Source of the DNA: Austropuccinia psidii
Lineage: Eukaryota; Basidiomycota; Pucciniomycetes; Pucciniales; Sphaerophragmiaceae
Assembly (NCBI GenBank): GCA_023105745.1
Contig: JALGQZ010000011.1
Location: forward strand, 49,214,698-49,278,697
DNA: 64,000 nucleotides
Direction of reading: 5' to 3'
The notes beneath the pieces are model-generated. The model was given only the letters and a program-made list of their open reading frames with translations, was not told the DNA's origin and did no database searches. Within the stretch, counting starts at the first letter, position 1, and each line of letters starts with the position of its first letter. The position numbers and the translations under genes were made by a program. Positions 46,001-56,300 of the stretch are shown here, piece after piece.

Positions 46001-46998
46001 TTGATATGTTTCTCAATTTCTTTCCTGGTTTCCAGGCTTTCTGGATAAGGAGTTCTCCTGATCATGGGTGGATAAGGTCTTTCCACACCCAGATATAGTT
46101 CTATATCATGGCCTTTGATCTTGCCTAATGGCTCTTCACCAATGGCAAATGCTGGTCTGTTCTTTCTCAGCATCTTCAGTAAACTTAGTTTCTGTTTACT
46201 GGTGAGGGTATTGCTAAACTGTCCCTCTCTGAATTCCTTCAGAAGTTCCTCTAGTGGATCTTGAGAAGATATCTGGTATATATCAAGTGAAAATTCCTTT
46301 TCCTTGTTAGTACCAATGGTGATGTGCCTATTTTTACTGTTGTAAATGTCTATGCCATACATCCTCTGGTAATCTGTTCCCAGTAAAAACCCTTGGATGT
46401 GGGCATCATCAAGCACTAAAAACTCTGGGTTGAGTCTGATATTACCCTTCCTGTGGGGTATAATTATCTCTTTGATAATTGTCCCAATGGAAGTCATCTT
46501 CCCTGATGCACTCTTAAAGTTCTTTGCCTTAGTAGGCAAGAGCTGTTTTTCCCAGTTTGGGAAGTGGTTATCCAGATAATTTCTGGACACTATGGAGCAG
46601 TGTGCTCCACTGTCAATGATCAATGGATGCTGAGAATTGTCAATAAATACAGTCATCTTTGTGGCTGTTCCATGTATGTATGCCATTCCTTTGGTTGGTG
46701 TAACCAGGAATGTTTGTGCATCTTGTGTGTGTTTGCACAAGTTTTTGTTGGCAGTGTCCTGTGGCATGCCTGCTTCCAACTGTATGTCCTGAATTTTTAG
46801 TGGGGTTTCCTCTTGGTATTCCACTAGAAATTCTTCGCTTGGGTCTTGGTCATCATCAGATGTTTCTCTGATTGCATCACCCATAGAGTCTGATTCAGAA
46901 TCCTCTGTTGGGGATTCCTCCTCTGGGACTTTCTCAATGGCATAGACCTTTTTCTTTTTCCTTTGGACAGTTTTTGGCATAGTGGTCTGTTGAACCAC
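43013..46998 (-). pseudogene. Gypsy-A pol: protease, reverse transcriptase, RNase H, integrase, chromodomain
   Basis: ORF 44998-46998 holds protease (PLIIDSGAHCSIVSRNYL), reverse transcriptase (RLCGDFRALNNYT, YEYTRMTFGIKNAPAHFQ) and RNase H start ([19 protein letters not shown]). The catalytic motif is YIDYIIIY, with Tyr for the second Asp at 45586-45588. A frameshift near 45050 leads to ORF 43559-45070 with the HHCC zinc finger ([18 protein letters not shown]), integrase Asp (INMDWVTGL), Asp (ISDRGPNF) and Glu (GLAESIIQT). After a TGA, 43013-43492 carries the C-terminal domain with FVGPFTIIKLIGKNAVEV and a chromodomain-like end (RQYLVRFKHQTANKDKWLAE). A chromodomain would target integration to particular chromatin. 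Confidence 0.92.
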
Positions 46999-48840
46999 AG
47001 TTGTGACAAGAATTCCTCTTCTTTGCCACTTCTGCCACTCTTTCTTTGTGTTTTTCTTTAAACTCTACCCTGAAAGGTTGTTTTTCTTTTAAACTGCTGC
47101 TCTTATATGGGGTGAATTTCCCTATATTAGTCCTTTTCCTCATGTCTTGTAAGGTGTTGGCAATTTCATCTAGAGTGCAATTTTGGTTGCATCTGAATTT
47201 TACTGCATGCTCTAGCTCTCTTGGCAGTTGTGTCAGAAGTTTGTGATTCCTCATTTGGATGTTCATCTGAGGATCAATGGCTTTAATTCTTTTAGACTGT
47301 CTAAGACACCATTCATATGGATCTTTACCCACAGAGTATTTGTCATTTTCAAATGACATGGTCTTCTGCCATATCCAAGTTCCATTACTGTACTTTTGGA
47401 TGATCATGGCCAGTTTCTTCTGCCATGAATTTCTCTCAATTCTGTATACCATATACTAGCATGACCTTTAAATGCAGTATTCAATCTAGCAGTGATCCAG
47501 TAGTCTGGTATGCTTGGTACATCAATGAAGAGTCCATCAATATAATCTATGAGTTCCATATGATCATATTCTCCTGATCCAGAGAATTTGGGCCAACTTG
47601 AGGCCTCAGGAAGCTGTTTCAAGGCTTCCTTCTCTGAATAAGACATGCCATCTCCATCCTGGTATTGTGATGGGGATCTTGCGTTATTCATCAACATGGC
47701 ATCTGGTTGATATGGAATATCCATAACTTGGCCTTGTGGTTGGGGCTTTAAGTTATGGTAGACATTAAACAATTTGTTTATGTCTTGGTCCAGACAATCC
47801 CTGTCCCTTTTGCTGTGGTGTTGTTCTTCAAAGACTATATTCAGTCTTTTGTTGGTTTCTTCAGAGGCTTTGCTCAATTGAGCATATCCTTCTTGAAGAT
47901 TCTTAACTATCTGTTCCAAGGAGGCTTGAGTTTGTCTCATCCTCTCTTGGCCAGCTTTAATTTCTGAAAACTGCTTTGCAGATTGTTCAGCATATTGGGA
48001 CATTTGTAACCACAGTGTATCACTATTGATGTTACTCTCAGATGTGACAATGTTATTTTCAGTCTGAGTGGGGGTAATGTTTCTATTACTAGGACTACTG
48101 ATTCTAGAGTGGTTTACAACTACTTCTGGTTCTTGTGTACTTCTTTCACCAAATCTAACAGCTTCTGGATCATGGGGTCTGACTCTTTCCTCCTCTGGTT
48201 GAAGGAGGCTTTGTTCTTGCCATTGTTTCCTTGTCTTCTCCTGGAAACTTCCTGGAATTGTGAAGAATGGTGACTCTTGGCCACTGATCTGCTGGTTTCT
48301 GAATGGTGTGAAGCCACTGGAGAGCTGATTTGGCCTGCTCCTTGTGAGCCTGAAGGAATCTGAGTAGGCCCTGTCTGGGTTAACTGTTCTTCTATAGCTT
48401 GGATAGTGGCTTGATTCTCCCTTATCCTCTGTGCCCTTGCTTCCAGGAGTCTGAACTGCCTGGTAGGATTCCAACCTTTGGTGATTACCATAAGGTATTT
48501 GAAGTCTATCTCTTTGAGACAGATCTTCTGGCAACTTGCTCCAAGTTCTGCCCAGTGACTTGCCAGGTTGCACCTCTTGTTGTCCATGCTCCATTGAAAT
48601 AAGTCTTTGAGGAGTTGGTGGAGCTGAAGAATTCGATCCATATCCTTCCAGTCCTCTGGTTTGAGGTTCCTGTTGAATTGGATTGTGAATGGCAGGATTG
48701 ATATTATCTCCCTCATTGTTTTGCCATCCACTACTGTGTCCAAGGTGTCCTCTTCCAGGTATTCTGGTTCTGGACAAGCCTTCCCTATCCTCTGGCTGGT
48801 TCCTTTGGAAGCCAAGGTCTATGAGGTATACAGGGGACAT
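46934..48840 (-). pseudogene. Gypsy-A gag
   Basis: ORF 47404-48840 (478 codons) carries a coiled-coil segment (LSKASEETNKRLNIVFEEQ) and capsid start (SSWPKFSGSGEYDHMELIDY). A frameshift near 47404-47452 interrupts the capsid, which continues in 46934-47452 to the CCHC knuckle CHNCGSTDHYAKNC. A second shift in an A-rich run (near 46945-46970) separates gag from pol. Because Gypsy-B has gag and pol in one frame here, the shift is probably a mutation. The first ~240 codons overlap the accessory frame, so the true gag start in this family is uncertain; the first ATG is at 48840 inside a possible intron. Confidence 0.82.
48120..48815 (-). CDS. Gypsy-A accessory frame overlapping gag
   Basis: A 231-codon frame offset by one base from gag and completely inside it. 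It reads like a folded protein: FNRNLKPEDWKDMDRILQLH, then FQWSMDNKRCNLASHWAELG and QKICLKEIDF, a polar linker rich in Ser and Gln, a basic stretch (SRRRQGNNGKNKASFNQRR) and a closing helix (DPMIQKLLDLVKEVHKNQK). This architecture resembles the spliced accessory protein of Gypsy-B: tryptophan-containing helical part, basic linker, C-terminal helix. It has no ATG at its start: an in-frame TAG lies just upstream, and a candidate intron at 48819-48887 could join it to the leader ORF, though this copy's acceptor (catag) would give the gag frame. Function unknown. Confidence 0.6.
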   Translation of the reverse strand: MASKGTSQRIGKACPEPEYLEEDTLDTVVDGKTMREIISILPFTIQFNRNLKPEDWKDMDRILQLHQLLKDLFQWSMDNKRCNLASHWAELGASCQKICLKEIDFKYLMVITKGWNPTRQFRLLEARAQRIRENQATIQAIEEQLTQTGPTQIPSGSQGAGQISSPVASHHSETSRSVAKSHHSSQFQEVSRRRQGNNGKNKASFNQRRKESDPMIQKLLDLVKEVHKNQK

Positions 48841-48867
48841 ATCAGTGTTTGCAAGCAGTCAAAAAAT

Positions 48868-49188
48868 TTATGTTCTTAGGGTTTTACCTTTGACTGTGCC
48901 TTGTACAAATTTGGTATCTGCTGATTTGGGCAGTTTGCCTTTGGAGGTTACAACTGGGTTAATAATTGTAATTTTTCCGGTACAAGTGGTTAAGGTTGGT
49001 TGACCTTGTATTGATGCAGAGTTTCGTGTTTTTCTACTCCTCTGAGTGGCTATTGGAGTCCACTTCTTGGCTGTGATGAGACCTTCACTGTTCCTCTTTC
49101 CTTTGCCCTTGCTGCCCTCTGGCTCTGAGGGTGTCACTGGTGTGTTGGCCTGTGACTGGGTCTCAAGTGGGATGTAATTTTTTTCCAC
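48868..49188 (-). CDS. Gypsy-A leader ORF
   Basis: An open frame of about 106 codons, polar and basic (EKNYIPLETQSQANTPVTP, SEPEGSKGKGKRNSEG, CTGKITIINPVVTSKGKLP). It begins without ATG near the end of the untranslated leader. The same frame exists with one stop in Gypsy-A'. A GT at 48886-48887 (aag|gtaaaaccc) is a plausible splice donor shortly before its stop, so it is more likely an exon than an independent gene. No known domain. Confidence 0.5.
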   Translation of the reverse strand: MEKNYIPLETQSQANTPVTPSEPEGSKGKGKRNSEGLITAKKWTPIATQRSRKTRNSASIQGQPTLTTCTGKITIINPVVTSKGKLPKSADTKFVQGTVKGKTLRT

Positions 49189-49747
49189 TGAATCAAGGCA
49201 GGAAAAAGAGGGCTTATGTCAGTTAAGACTTCTCAAAAATGCTGGTTTTGCACATCTAAGATTGGCCTCTGGGCTTGTATGTTACTACAATTTGCCTTGT
49301 ATAATGACAGTGTAATTGAATCAACAATTCCACGTCAGAATTACAGCTTTTGGTACCCTGTCACACTGTTTGTGTGCCAGTATCCCACAGATACACTTGT
49401 GGCTTTCAAGTGTAATCTGAATAAGTGGCTCTGTATAAGTGTAATTGAGTTAACAATACACTTAACCACGCCTCAACTGATGGTTTTTCAGTCAGAGGTG
49501 TCCTTATTCAATCAAGAATACAGGACTTATTGATGGCTGATGTGTTTTATATGTAAACACGCCAAAAATAAAGGTTTCAGTGGATATTAACCATGTGGTA
49601 AGTACTCTTATAATATGAGTAATAAAGTAAAATAAATATAAAGTATATATTTTTAGAGGAAAATACGCCTAAGAAATATAAAACAATTGTCAGAAAATAG
49701 GAAATAAGAGAAAAAACTTACTTATAAGGTCCAAAAAAGTTTTAAAA

Positions 49748-49766
49748 CACAGCCAGGCCCCCAAAA
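49748..49766 (-). promoter_or_regulatory. Gypsy-A primer-binding region
   Basis: The minus strand directly after the 5' LTR reads ttttgggggcctggctgtg. The core gggggcctggc also abuts the LTRs of Gypsy-B (59675-59692) and Gypsy-A' (4771-4785). I cannot name the primer tRNA from memory. Confidence 0.55.
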
Positions 49767-51188
49767 TGTCAGGATGAAACTATGATAAAGGTGTAAAATA
49801 GGTTCAATACAGCTTTGACAATGTTTGTGACATGGTAAGAATAGTTTAAAAATATTTAAAAGGGCTTAAAGATAATTAAATTCAAGATTAAAAGGGCTTT
49901 ACTATATATGATATAGTGGTGGTGAGCGCTGTTGAAAGCCCTGGGTGCAGCTTTATCTGTTGGGTTACAATAATAAAAATCTACAATAATTAAATTTATA
50001 ATTATACCTGATTATTAAACAAGAGTAAAACTGTTTTTGACAGTTTACTACGGAGGGTATTCAAGAGCAGGATGAGGAAACAATTCTGGCTGTGAAAAGC
50101 CTCCTTTTTATCCTGAAATGGGGTGGAAAGGGTACTAGACCTTTCCACATAGAGGAAGTGAAGATTTTTTCACTGTCTAGTACTGGCTTGTGGTTTGAAA
50201 ACAGCCTGTATAACCTGTATTGGTCTCAGATGTGGTTTTGAAACCACATCTGGGCAGTTTTCACCAATACAGGGTGAAAACTTTCATCTGGGGACCTCAT
50301 AGCCTGATTCTGACATGTATGACACATAGAATGCTGTACAGAAACTGTATGGGACCCCAGTATTGACTGACATATGAGGTATTGAAGTAAAAAAATGCTT
50401 CCTCGTCTATTTGACACCTCATATTCATGCTTATGGGATATTATCCCATGGTAAGGCTGTATATGACAGCAGGTGGGAATCTGACCTTAAAACAGCCATA
50501 ACTTTGTCAATTCTTGAGATATCAACCTCAACTTTGGTTCGGTGTGTAGCCCTGTATGTGCTCTACACAGTGGTACCTCATTTGATATGGGTATCATTAA
50601 ATATGGCAAAGTTATCCATGTACAAGATTTTTTACATTTGCGTGTTTTAGGCAAAAAGCTGTATTGAGCTTGTTTGACCCATAACTTCTGCTGTAGTTGA
50701 GATATAGGGACGTGGATGACACAATCAGATAGCCCTGATTGTGCTCTTTCAAAAAAGACCCCACTTCAAGTATCCCACACTAAAACTGTAGAAGTTAGAT
50801 GGGAGGTGAATGTTTTGTTCACCCTTATTTGGCCTGAAATTGACCATAACTCCAGTAATATTGGTGCTAGCTCAGCTTGGCTGTTACCATTGGATAGCCC
50901 TGGCTTAGAGCTTCATTTTGAATACCCATTTGATGGGGTTAAGCCTCTCCTTTCAGGCTTTAGATGAGAGGTGAAAATTAAGGTTTATGCTCAGCAATAA
51001 CTTTGTTATTTCTTGTCCTATGGTGATGGGACTTATATTTTCAGAAAGAGGTGAGTTTCAACTTTCTTTTGATACCATTTAAGCTAATTTGGCTCAGCTC
51101 CATGTTTTGGTGGTATCTTGGCTATATCATTGGTTTATGGTATTTTGGCTGTCATGCTTGTGCTCTGGTTTTGAGTCACAGGCTGACA
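49767..51188 (-). repeat. Gypsy-A 5' LTR
   Basis: The plus strand starts tgtcaggatgaaac and ends ggctgaca followed by ggtaa. The nested hairpin is conserved: outer arms 50214-50223 and 50264-50273, inner palindrome 50228-50251. A 17-bp segment present in the 3' LTR is missing near 50998. Confidence 0.94.
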
Positions 51189-51334
51189 GGTAAGGTCTTT
51201 GTCTAGAGGAGCATTGAGGAATGGGCATTTCACATCCATCTGGTGGAATTGGAATCCATGAGCTGCTGCATGAGAAATTGATAACCTCAGTGAGCTGATT
51301 CTCCCAGTGGGTGAGAAGGTATTGAGGTAGTCAA
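51189..51334 (-). pseudogene. Copia-3 reverse transcriptase fragment between the two Gypsy elements
   Basis: Encodes YLNTFSPTGRISSLRLSISH, AAAHGFQFHQMDVKCPFLNA and PLDKDLT on the minus strand, the standard Copia reverse transcriptase block around FHQMDVKxAFLNA. It is bounded by one copy each of the ggtaa (left) and gtcaa (right) duplications. Confidence 0.93.
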
Positions 51335-53246
51335 TGTAAGATGTGACTATGAAACTGATGATAATATTACTATTAATCAACAGTACTATACCTGTTCTTA
51401 TGAGATATAATAATAAAATATTATTATAACCACAATTAAATAATTAAAGAATTATTCCTTTCACGTGTCAAACACTACTAGTGATTTTAACAGTGAGCAA
51501 GTAATTGTCTACAAGAATCAATTACAAGAAGAATTTAATAATAAAAACTTCTTTTATTAAAATAATAAAATTATTTTAATATATAATTATCTTTTGCAAG
51601 AATAATTATAAAGCTAATTCTTGAAGAAAACTATTACTAGAGAAAAGCTTTAAGAATTAAAGATAAATGACCCACTAATACTCCAAAGAACTTATCGATA
51701 GATAAAAGTAGAGAAATTTGACATAGAATTGTGGATTTAAGAGATCAAAATGATTACAACAATTTATAGTTGGATTCTATGATTTCACGTCTTTCTGATT
51801 GATTCTGAAAGATTTAAAACACTTAAGAATAGTTTAGCTAATACTTACTTGTTGGTAACAATGATATAAAATGATAATAGGATGATGATGCGGAAAAAAC
51901 AGCAAGAGAAGGTCTCTTTTTAAGTCAAAAACAGCTCACAGAGGCGTGCCATGAAGCAAACTGAATAACCAGTGAGTGAGAAAGCATTAAACCCTTTTGG
52001 ATTAGTACTTACATCATCTGTTGTCACGTAAAATTATCATAGTTGCTTAATTGAGGCTTTTACGTGACTACCAAGCTCAATATGGTTATAAATAAAAGGA
52101 GTAACATTTGTAAATCTTCTTTTATTCCAAATTAATCATTGATTTCCCAAAGTTATCAATGTTATTGACAATTTCATCACAGGTTGTATTTACTGTGAAT
52201 TTTTGAAGATTCAGTGTTTCACGTAGAATAACCAAAAATGGACTTTAAGTAAAACTTTTAATTTTACTAGTAAAACTGTAATTCTTTTTGGTTGTACCAT
52301 AGATAATACAGTTCTCAATTAGTCCTGAAAGCTTCAGAAAGATTCATTAAGAATTGTATTTTTAATGAATTTTTGAAGTTTTTACCTCATTTCTACGTAG
52401 AATTGCAAATATCAGTGTTTGACTGGTTGCTATGAGGTAAATCAATGGATACTAGTCCAAAAAGGGTTTTAATTACTCTTTTGGGGTTTATCCATGGAAA
52501 GTCATTAGTAATTGACATGGTTACAGGAGTGTAAGTAGCTTTTTACCTCCTTGGCACGTCAAAATAGCAGGTTATTTGCTATTTTCTGGTGTTTTACAGT
52601 AGGTGTAACTTGGTAACCAAATTCCCAAAGAGGTTTAGTTTACCAATTGGGTCAAGATCAGCCATGGAACCAAGCTTTGGAGCTATCCACGCCTCTGGGG
52701 CCTCAGAAGTTGGGTACCCTGGCTCTCTTTGATGTCTTTTGTCCCCCTTGCCTATTTTTCACGTCAAAATAGAAATTTAAGCTTAAAGTGAGATATCCAC
52801 TATGGGTGTACCAAAAGTCCATGTAAGAATACCATGATATTAAGTGCTCAAAACATGAATAACACTATTCTTAGTGTATATGTAACATGGGATTTCTCAC
52901 ATTCCCATTATTTTGGCGTGAAATTAAGAAAAACAAAAATTTTCACGGATCTTTTATGTGGTATTGATGATGTGGTATTGAAGTATTTTCCATATTACCA
53001 CCTCAAAGAGTTAATTTGAGCTTATTCACTCTATGGAGCTACCCTAGGTGAATTTTTGTGTAGAATCCAAATCTGGCCTTAAATCCATGGATTTCCTTAC
53101 TCAATAAGAAGTTATTCATCTTTTCTGGAATCAAAAATGATGAATTTCGAATATATGAATGATTTATGAGTTATGTATAATTCAAAATTTCTTTTTAAGA
53201 TAATTGTGGCCTATTTGGGTGTGTAAAATATACCTCAAGGCTCACA
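51335..53246 (-). repeat. Gypsy-B 3' LTR
   Basis: The plus strand starts tgtaagatgtgactatg and ends caaggctcaca. Nearly identical to the 5' LTR by eye, with a few substitutions per 100 bases. Confidence 0.95.
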
Positions 53247-53386
53247 TTCCCTCCCACCAAAAAATAAAATTGTACTACAATTTCATCAGTGATAAAAGAA
53301 TAAAGCCCCAAAGGGGGTTAATGTCCACTGTCCAACCTCTTTACATTACTCAGATCAAGTAATTCAAAGCACATTTATAGACATAT

Positions 53387-56300
53387 TCAGGCTTGTGGAC
53401 TTCTTTCATGTCTAAATCTTCTCAAGAGTTTATCTGAGTCAGGTATTTCTGATTCTGTCATCCATTCATCTTCATGTATTGGATTTCTATATCTGACAAG
53501 ATATTCTCTTTGATTTTTACCCCTAAGTCTCCTTTCTTTAATGAATTTCTTTATCTTTTTGTCTTCATTCTGTTCCACAGGTGGTACAGTTAAAGGAGTT
53601 GGGTTCCTTAAAGGAAACAATTCTTTATCAGCTGGTTGATAAGGCTTTATCAAGCTGACTGGAAAGGTGAGGTGTTTATTTTCCAATTCACCACTCAATT
53701 CCACTTGAACTGCATTGGTTCCATGTAAGGAAACAATAACAAAAGGTCCTACATAAGAATCTTTAAGTTTCTTTGGGCGTTTGATATTATTAAAATTCAA
53801 GGTTGAAACTAAAACTAAGTCCCCTAATTGAAAGTCTGGTACTTTATGACTCTTGTCCCACTTCTGTTTTGCATAATCAAAAGAATCATCCATACTCTGT
53901 TTTGCATGAAGTCTTACTTTATCAAGCATTATTTTGAAGCTGGAAGCTGTAGGATGAATGTCAATCAAGTCTTTCCTCAGTGTGTCTGCTGGGAGTCTTG
54001 AATTCCATCCTTTTTCTAACATAGCAGGAGTTTGTCCTGTGGAAGAATGGACTGCTGTCTTATATGCCAATTCTAATGCAGGTATCAGAGTGCACCAGTC
54101 ATGGGTAAAGCCATCTGAGTCTTTGAATTCTAATCCATAAGCACAAAATCTCCTGATCATGTCCTCTAAAGTTTGAATCATCCTCTCTGCTAGCCCATCT
54201 GTCTGAGGGTGATATGCTGTAGAGAATGATAACTTAGTCCCAAACAATCTATGAAGATTGGTCCAAAGTGCAGATGTGAACTTAGGATCTCTGTCACTTA
54301 TGATATTCTTAAATAATCCTGTATGAGAAATAACTCTACTCCATAAAAGAAGAGCTGTATCCATAGCAGTGTCATCTTTATGACATGGTAAGAATATGGG
54401 AGTTTTGCTATATCTGTCTACTATGACTAAGCAAGCATTATAACTTCTGTCACCACTTGGAGGAAGTGCTGTGACTCAATCCATGTGAGCAACTTCCCAT
54501 GGGGATTTTGGTTCTCGAATATGGATCATAAGTCCAAATTTCTTGCCTGTACTCCTGTTTGCTTTTTGGCATCTGTCACAGGTATGGCAATATTCAATGG
54601 TCTCTTTTCTCCAAGATGGCCACCATGCACAGTTCTTCACTTTTTCAAGTGTTCTGTCTTCTGACAGGTGTCCAGAGTAGATACTATCATGAAATTCATG
54701 AAGAATGGTATGGATAAGTAATCTACTGCATAATGTCATAACGCAAGAATGTTTTGTTCTGTGGGAAATGGTCCCATTAAACAAGTGAAATGTTCCTTCA
54801 GAAGAGGAATTTTTCCAAACTTCATCAAGTGCATTGACTAAAGATGTATCTTTGCAGTCTTTATCTAACAAAGAAGTCAAGATATGGCAATTCTTGTCCT
54901 GTTTATAAGATTCTCTGACCTCCTCAAAGAATTCAGTCCCAATATCAGTTATGTTAATTCCTTCAATTGGAATCTGCGGTTCAGCTTCCAAAGGTACATA
55001 AGCTGGGTTATCAGGGGTGTTGGCTAAAGCCCATATACTAAGTCCATCAGCATTGTTGTGAATGTTTCCTGCTTTATGAACTATAGTCATGTTTCCTCTA
55101 TATTCTTGAATAGCTATTTGCCACCTCAACATATGTCTGTTTGGAGTTTTCATGTTAGGAAGTGATTTTACTGCATTACAGTCAGTTATCACTTCAAAAA
55201 CACTGCCATCAAGGTAATAGTGTAATTTCTCAAGTGCCCATACCAAACATAAGCACTCCATTTGGCTTGCACCATATCTGGCTTCTGTTGGTTTGATTTG
55301 TCTTGAGATATAACAAACTGGTCTTTCTGTAGGTTTGTCATTAATGATTTGGACTTGATGTAGGGCTGCCCCTAATCCATCTCCACATGCATCAATGTAC
55401 AACTTAAAAGGAATATTCCAGTCAGACATGAGGAGTAAAGGTGCTTCTGTAAGGGCTTTCTTTATCTTCTCATAAGCTTTAATTCTCTCCTGTGTCATCT
55501 CAAATACAGTCTGTTGATCACAGATTCTATAGAGTGATTTGGCTAGAATTGCAAAGTCTTTCAAGTGTTGCCTATAGTAACTAGCAAATCCAAGAAAAGA
55601 CATCATTTCTTTTTTATTCTGGGGTATTGGCTTAAGTAGTACTGCTGCCACTTTATTTTTGTCAATACCCAAGCTTAAACCAGAAACAACATGTCCTAAT
55701 GCTTTAAGTTCTTCAAAACCAAAGTTGCATTTCTTAAGTGAAATTTTCATATTCACTTCTGCAACTTTGTGGAGTACTTTTGCAAGTCTTTTAAGGTGCA
55801 AAGATCATGAGGCAGAACATATGATAATATCATCAATATAAATGATAAGCCATCCTTCAGACAATTCTGTGGGGAAGATGGTATTCATCATTCTTTGATA
55901 ATGAGATGGAGCATTCTTAATGCCAAATGGCATTCTAAGATACTCATAAATACCACAGTGAGTGATAATTCTAAGTAATTTCTTAGCTTTAGGCGTCAAA
56001 ACATTTTGATGGAAGCCTTTTAATGCATCCATTGATGTTATATACTTGGCTTTAGACAATTAACTCAAGGTTTCTTGGATCCTAGGGATTGGATACCTAT
56101 CTGGAACTGTATAGGTATTAAAGGCTCTAAAATCTCCAACCATTCTTGACTTATCATTATGCCAAGCAATGATAACAGGTGTTGTCACTTCAACTTCCTC
56201 ATTATGGCCCACTTTCCTTAGTACACCAAGTTGACTTAACTCTTGGATATGTTTCTCCAAGGCTTCTCTAGCTCTGGGACTGGCTGGATAGGCTGGTCTT

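Larger units (their letters stand above)
41550..51188 (-). mobile_element. Gypsy-A, full-length chromodomain Ty3/Gypsy element
   Basis: 9,639 bp with LTRs 41550-42988 (1,439 bp) and 49767-51188 (1,422 bp; a 17-bp deletion explains the difference). Termini on the minus strand are tgtca...tgaca. Perfect 5-bp duplication ggtaa at 41545-41549 and 51189-51193. Purine tract agagggagggta (complement of 42989-43000). Order from the right: primer site, leader (49189-49747, no gene), leader ORF, accessory frame overlapping gag, gag with CCHC knuckle, protease, reverse transcriptase, RNase H, integrase, chromodomain. At least three frameshifts or stops and a mutated reverse transcriptase. Confidence 0.95.

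Noticed and set aside
46934..46998. Programmed gag-pol frameshift in Gypsy-A at an A-rich run
   Set aside because: Gypsy-B has gag and pol in one frame at the same place, so the overlap here is more simply an indel mutation in a homopolymer-rich stretch.
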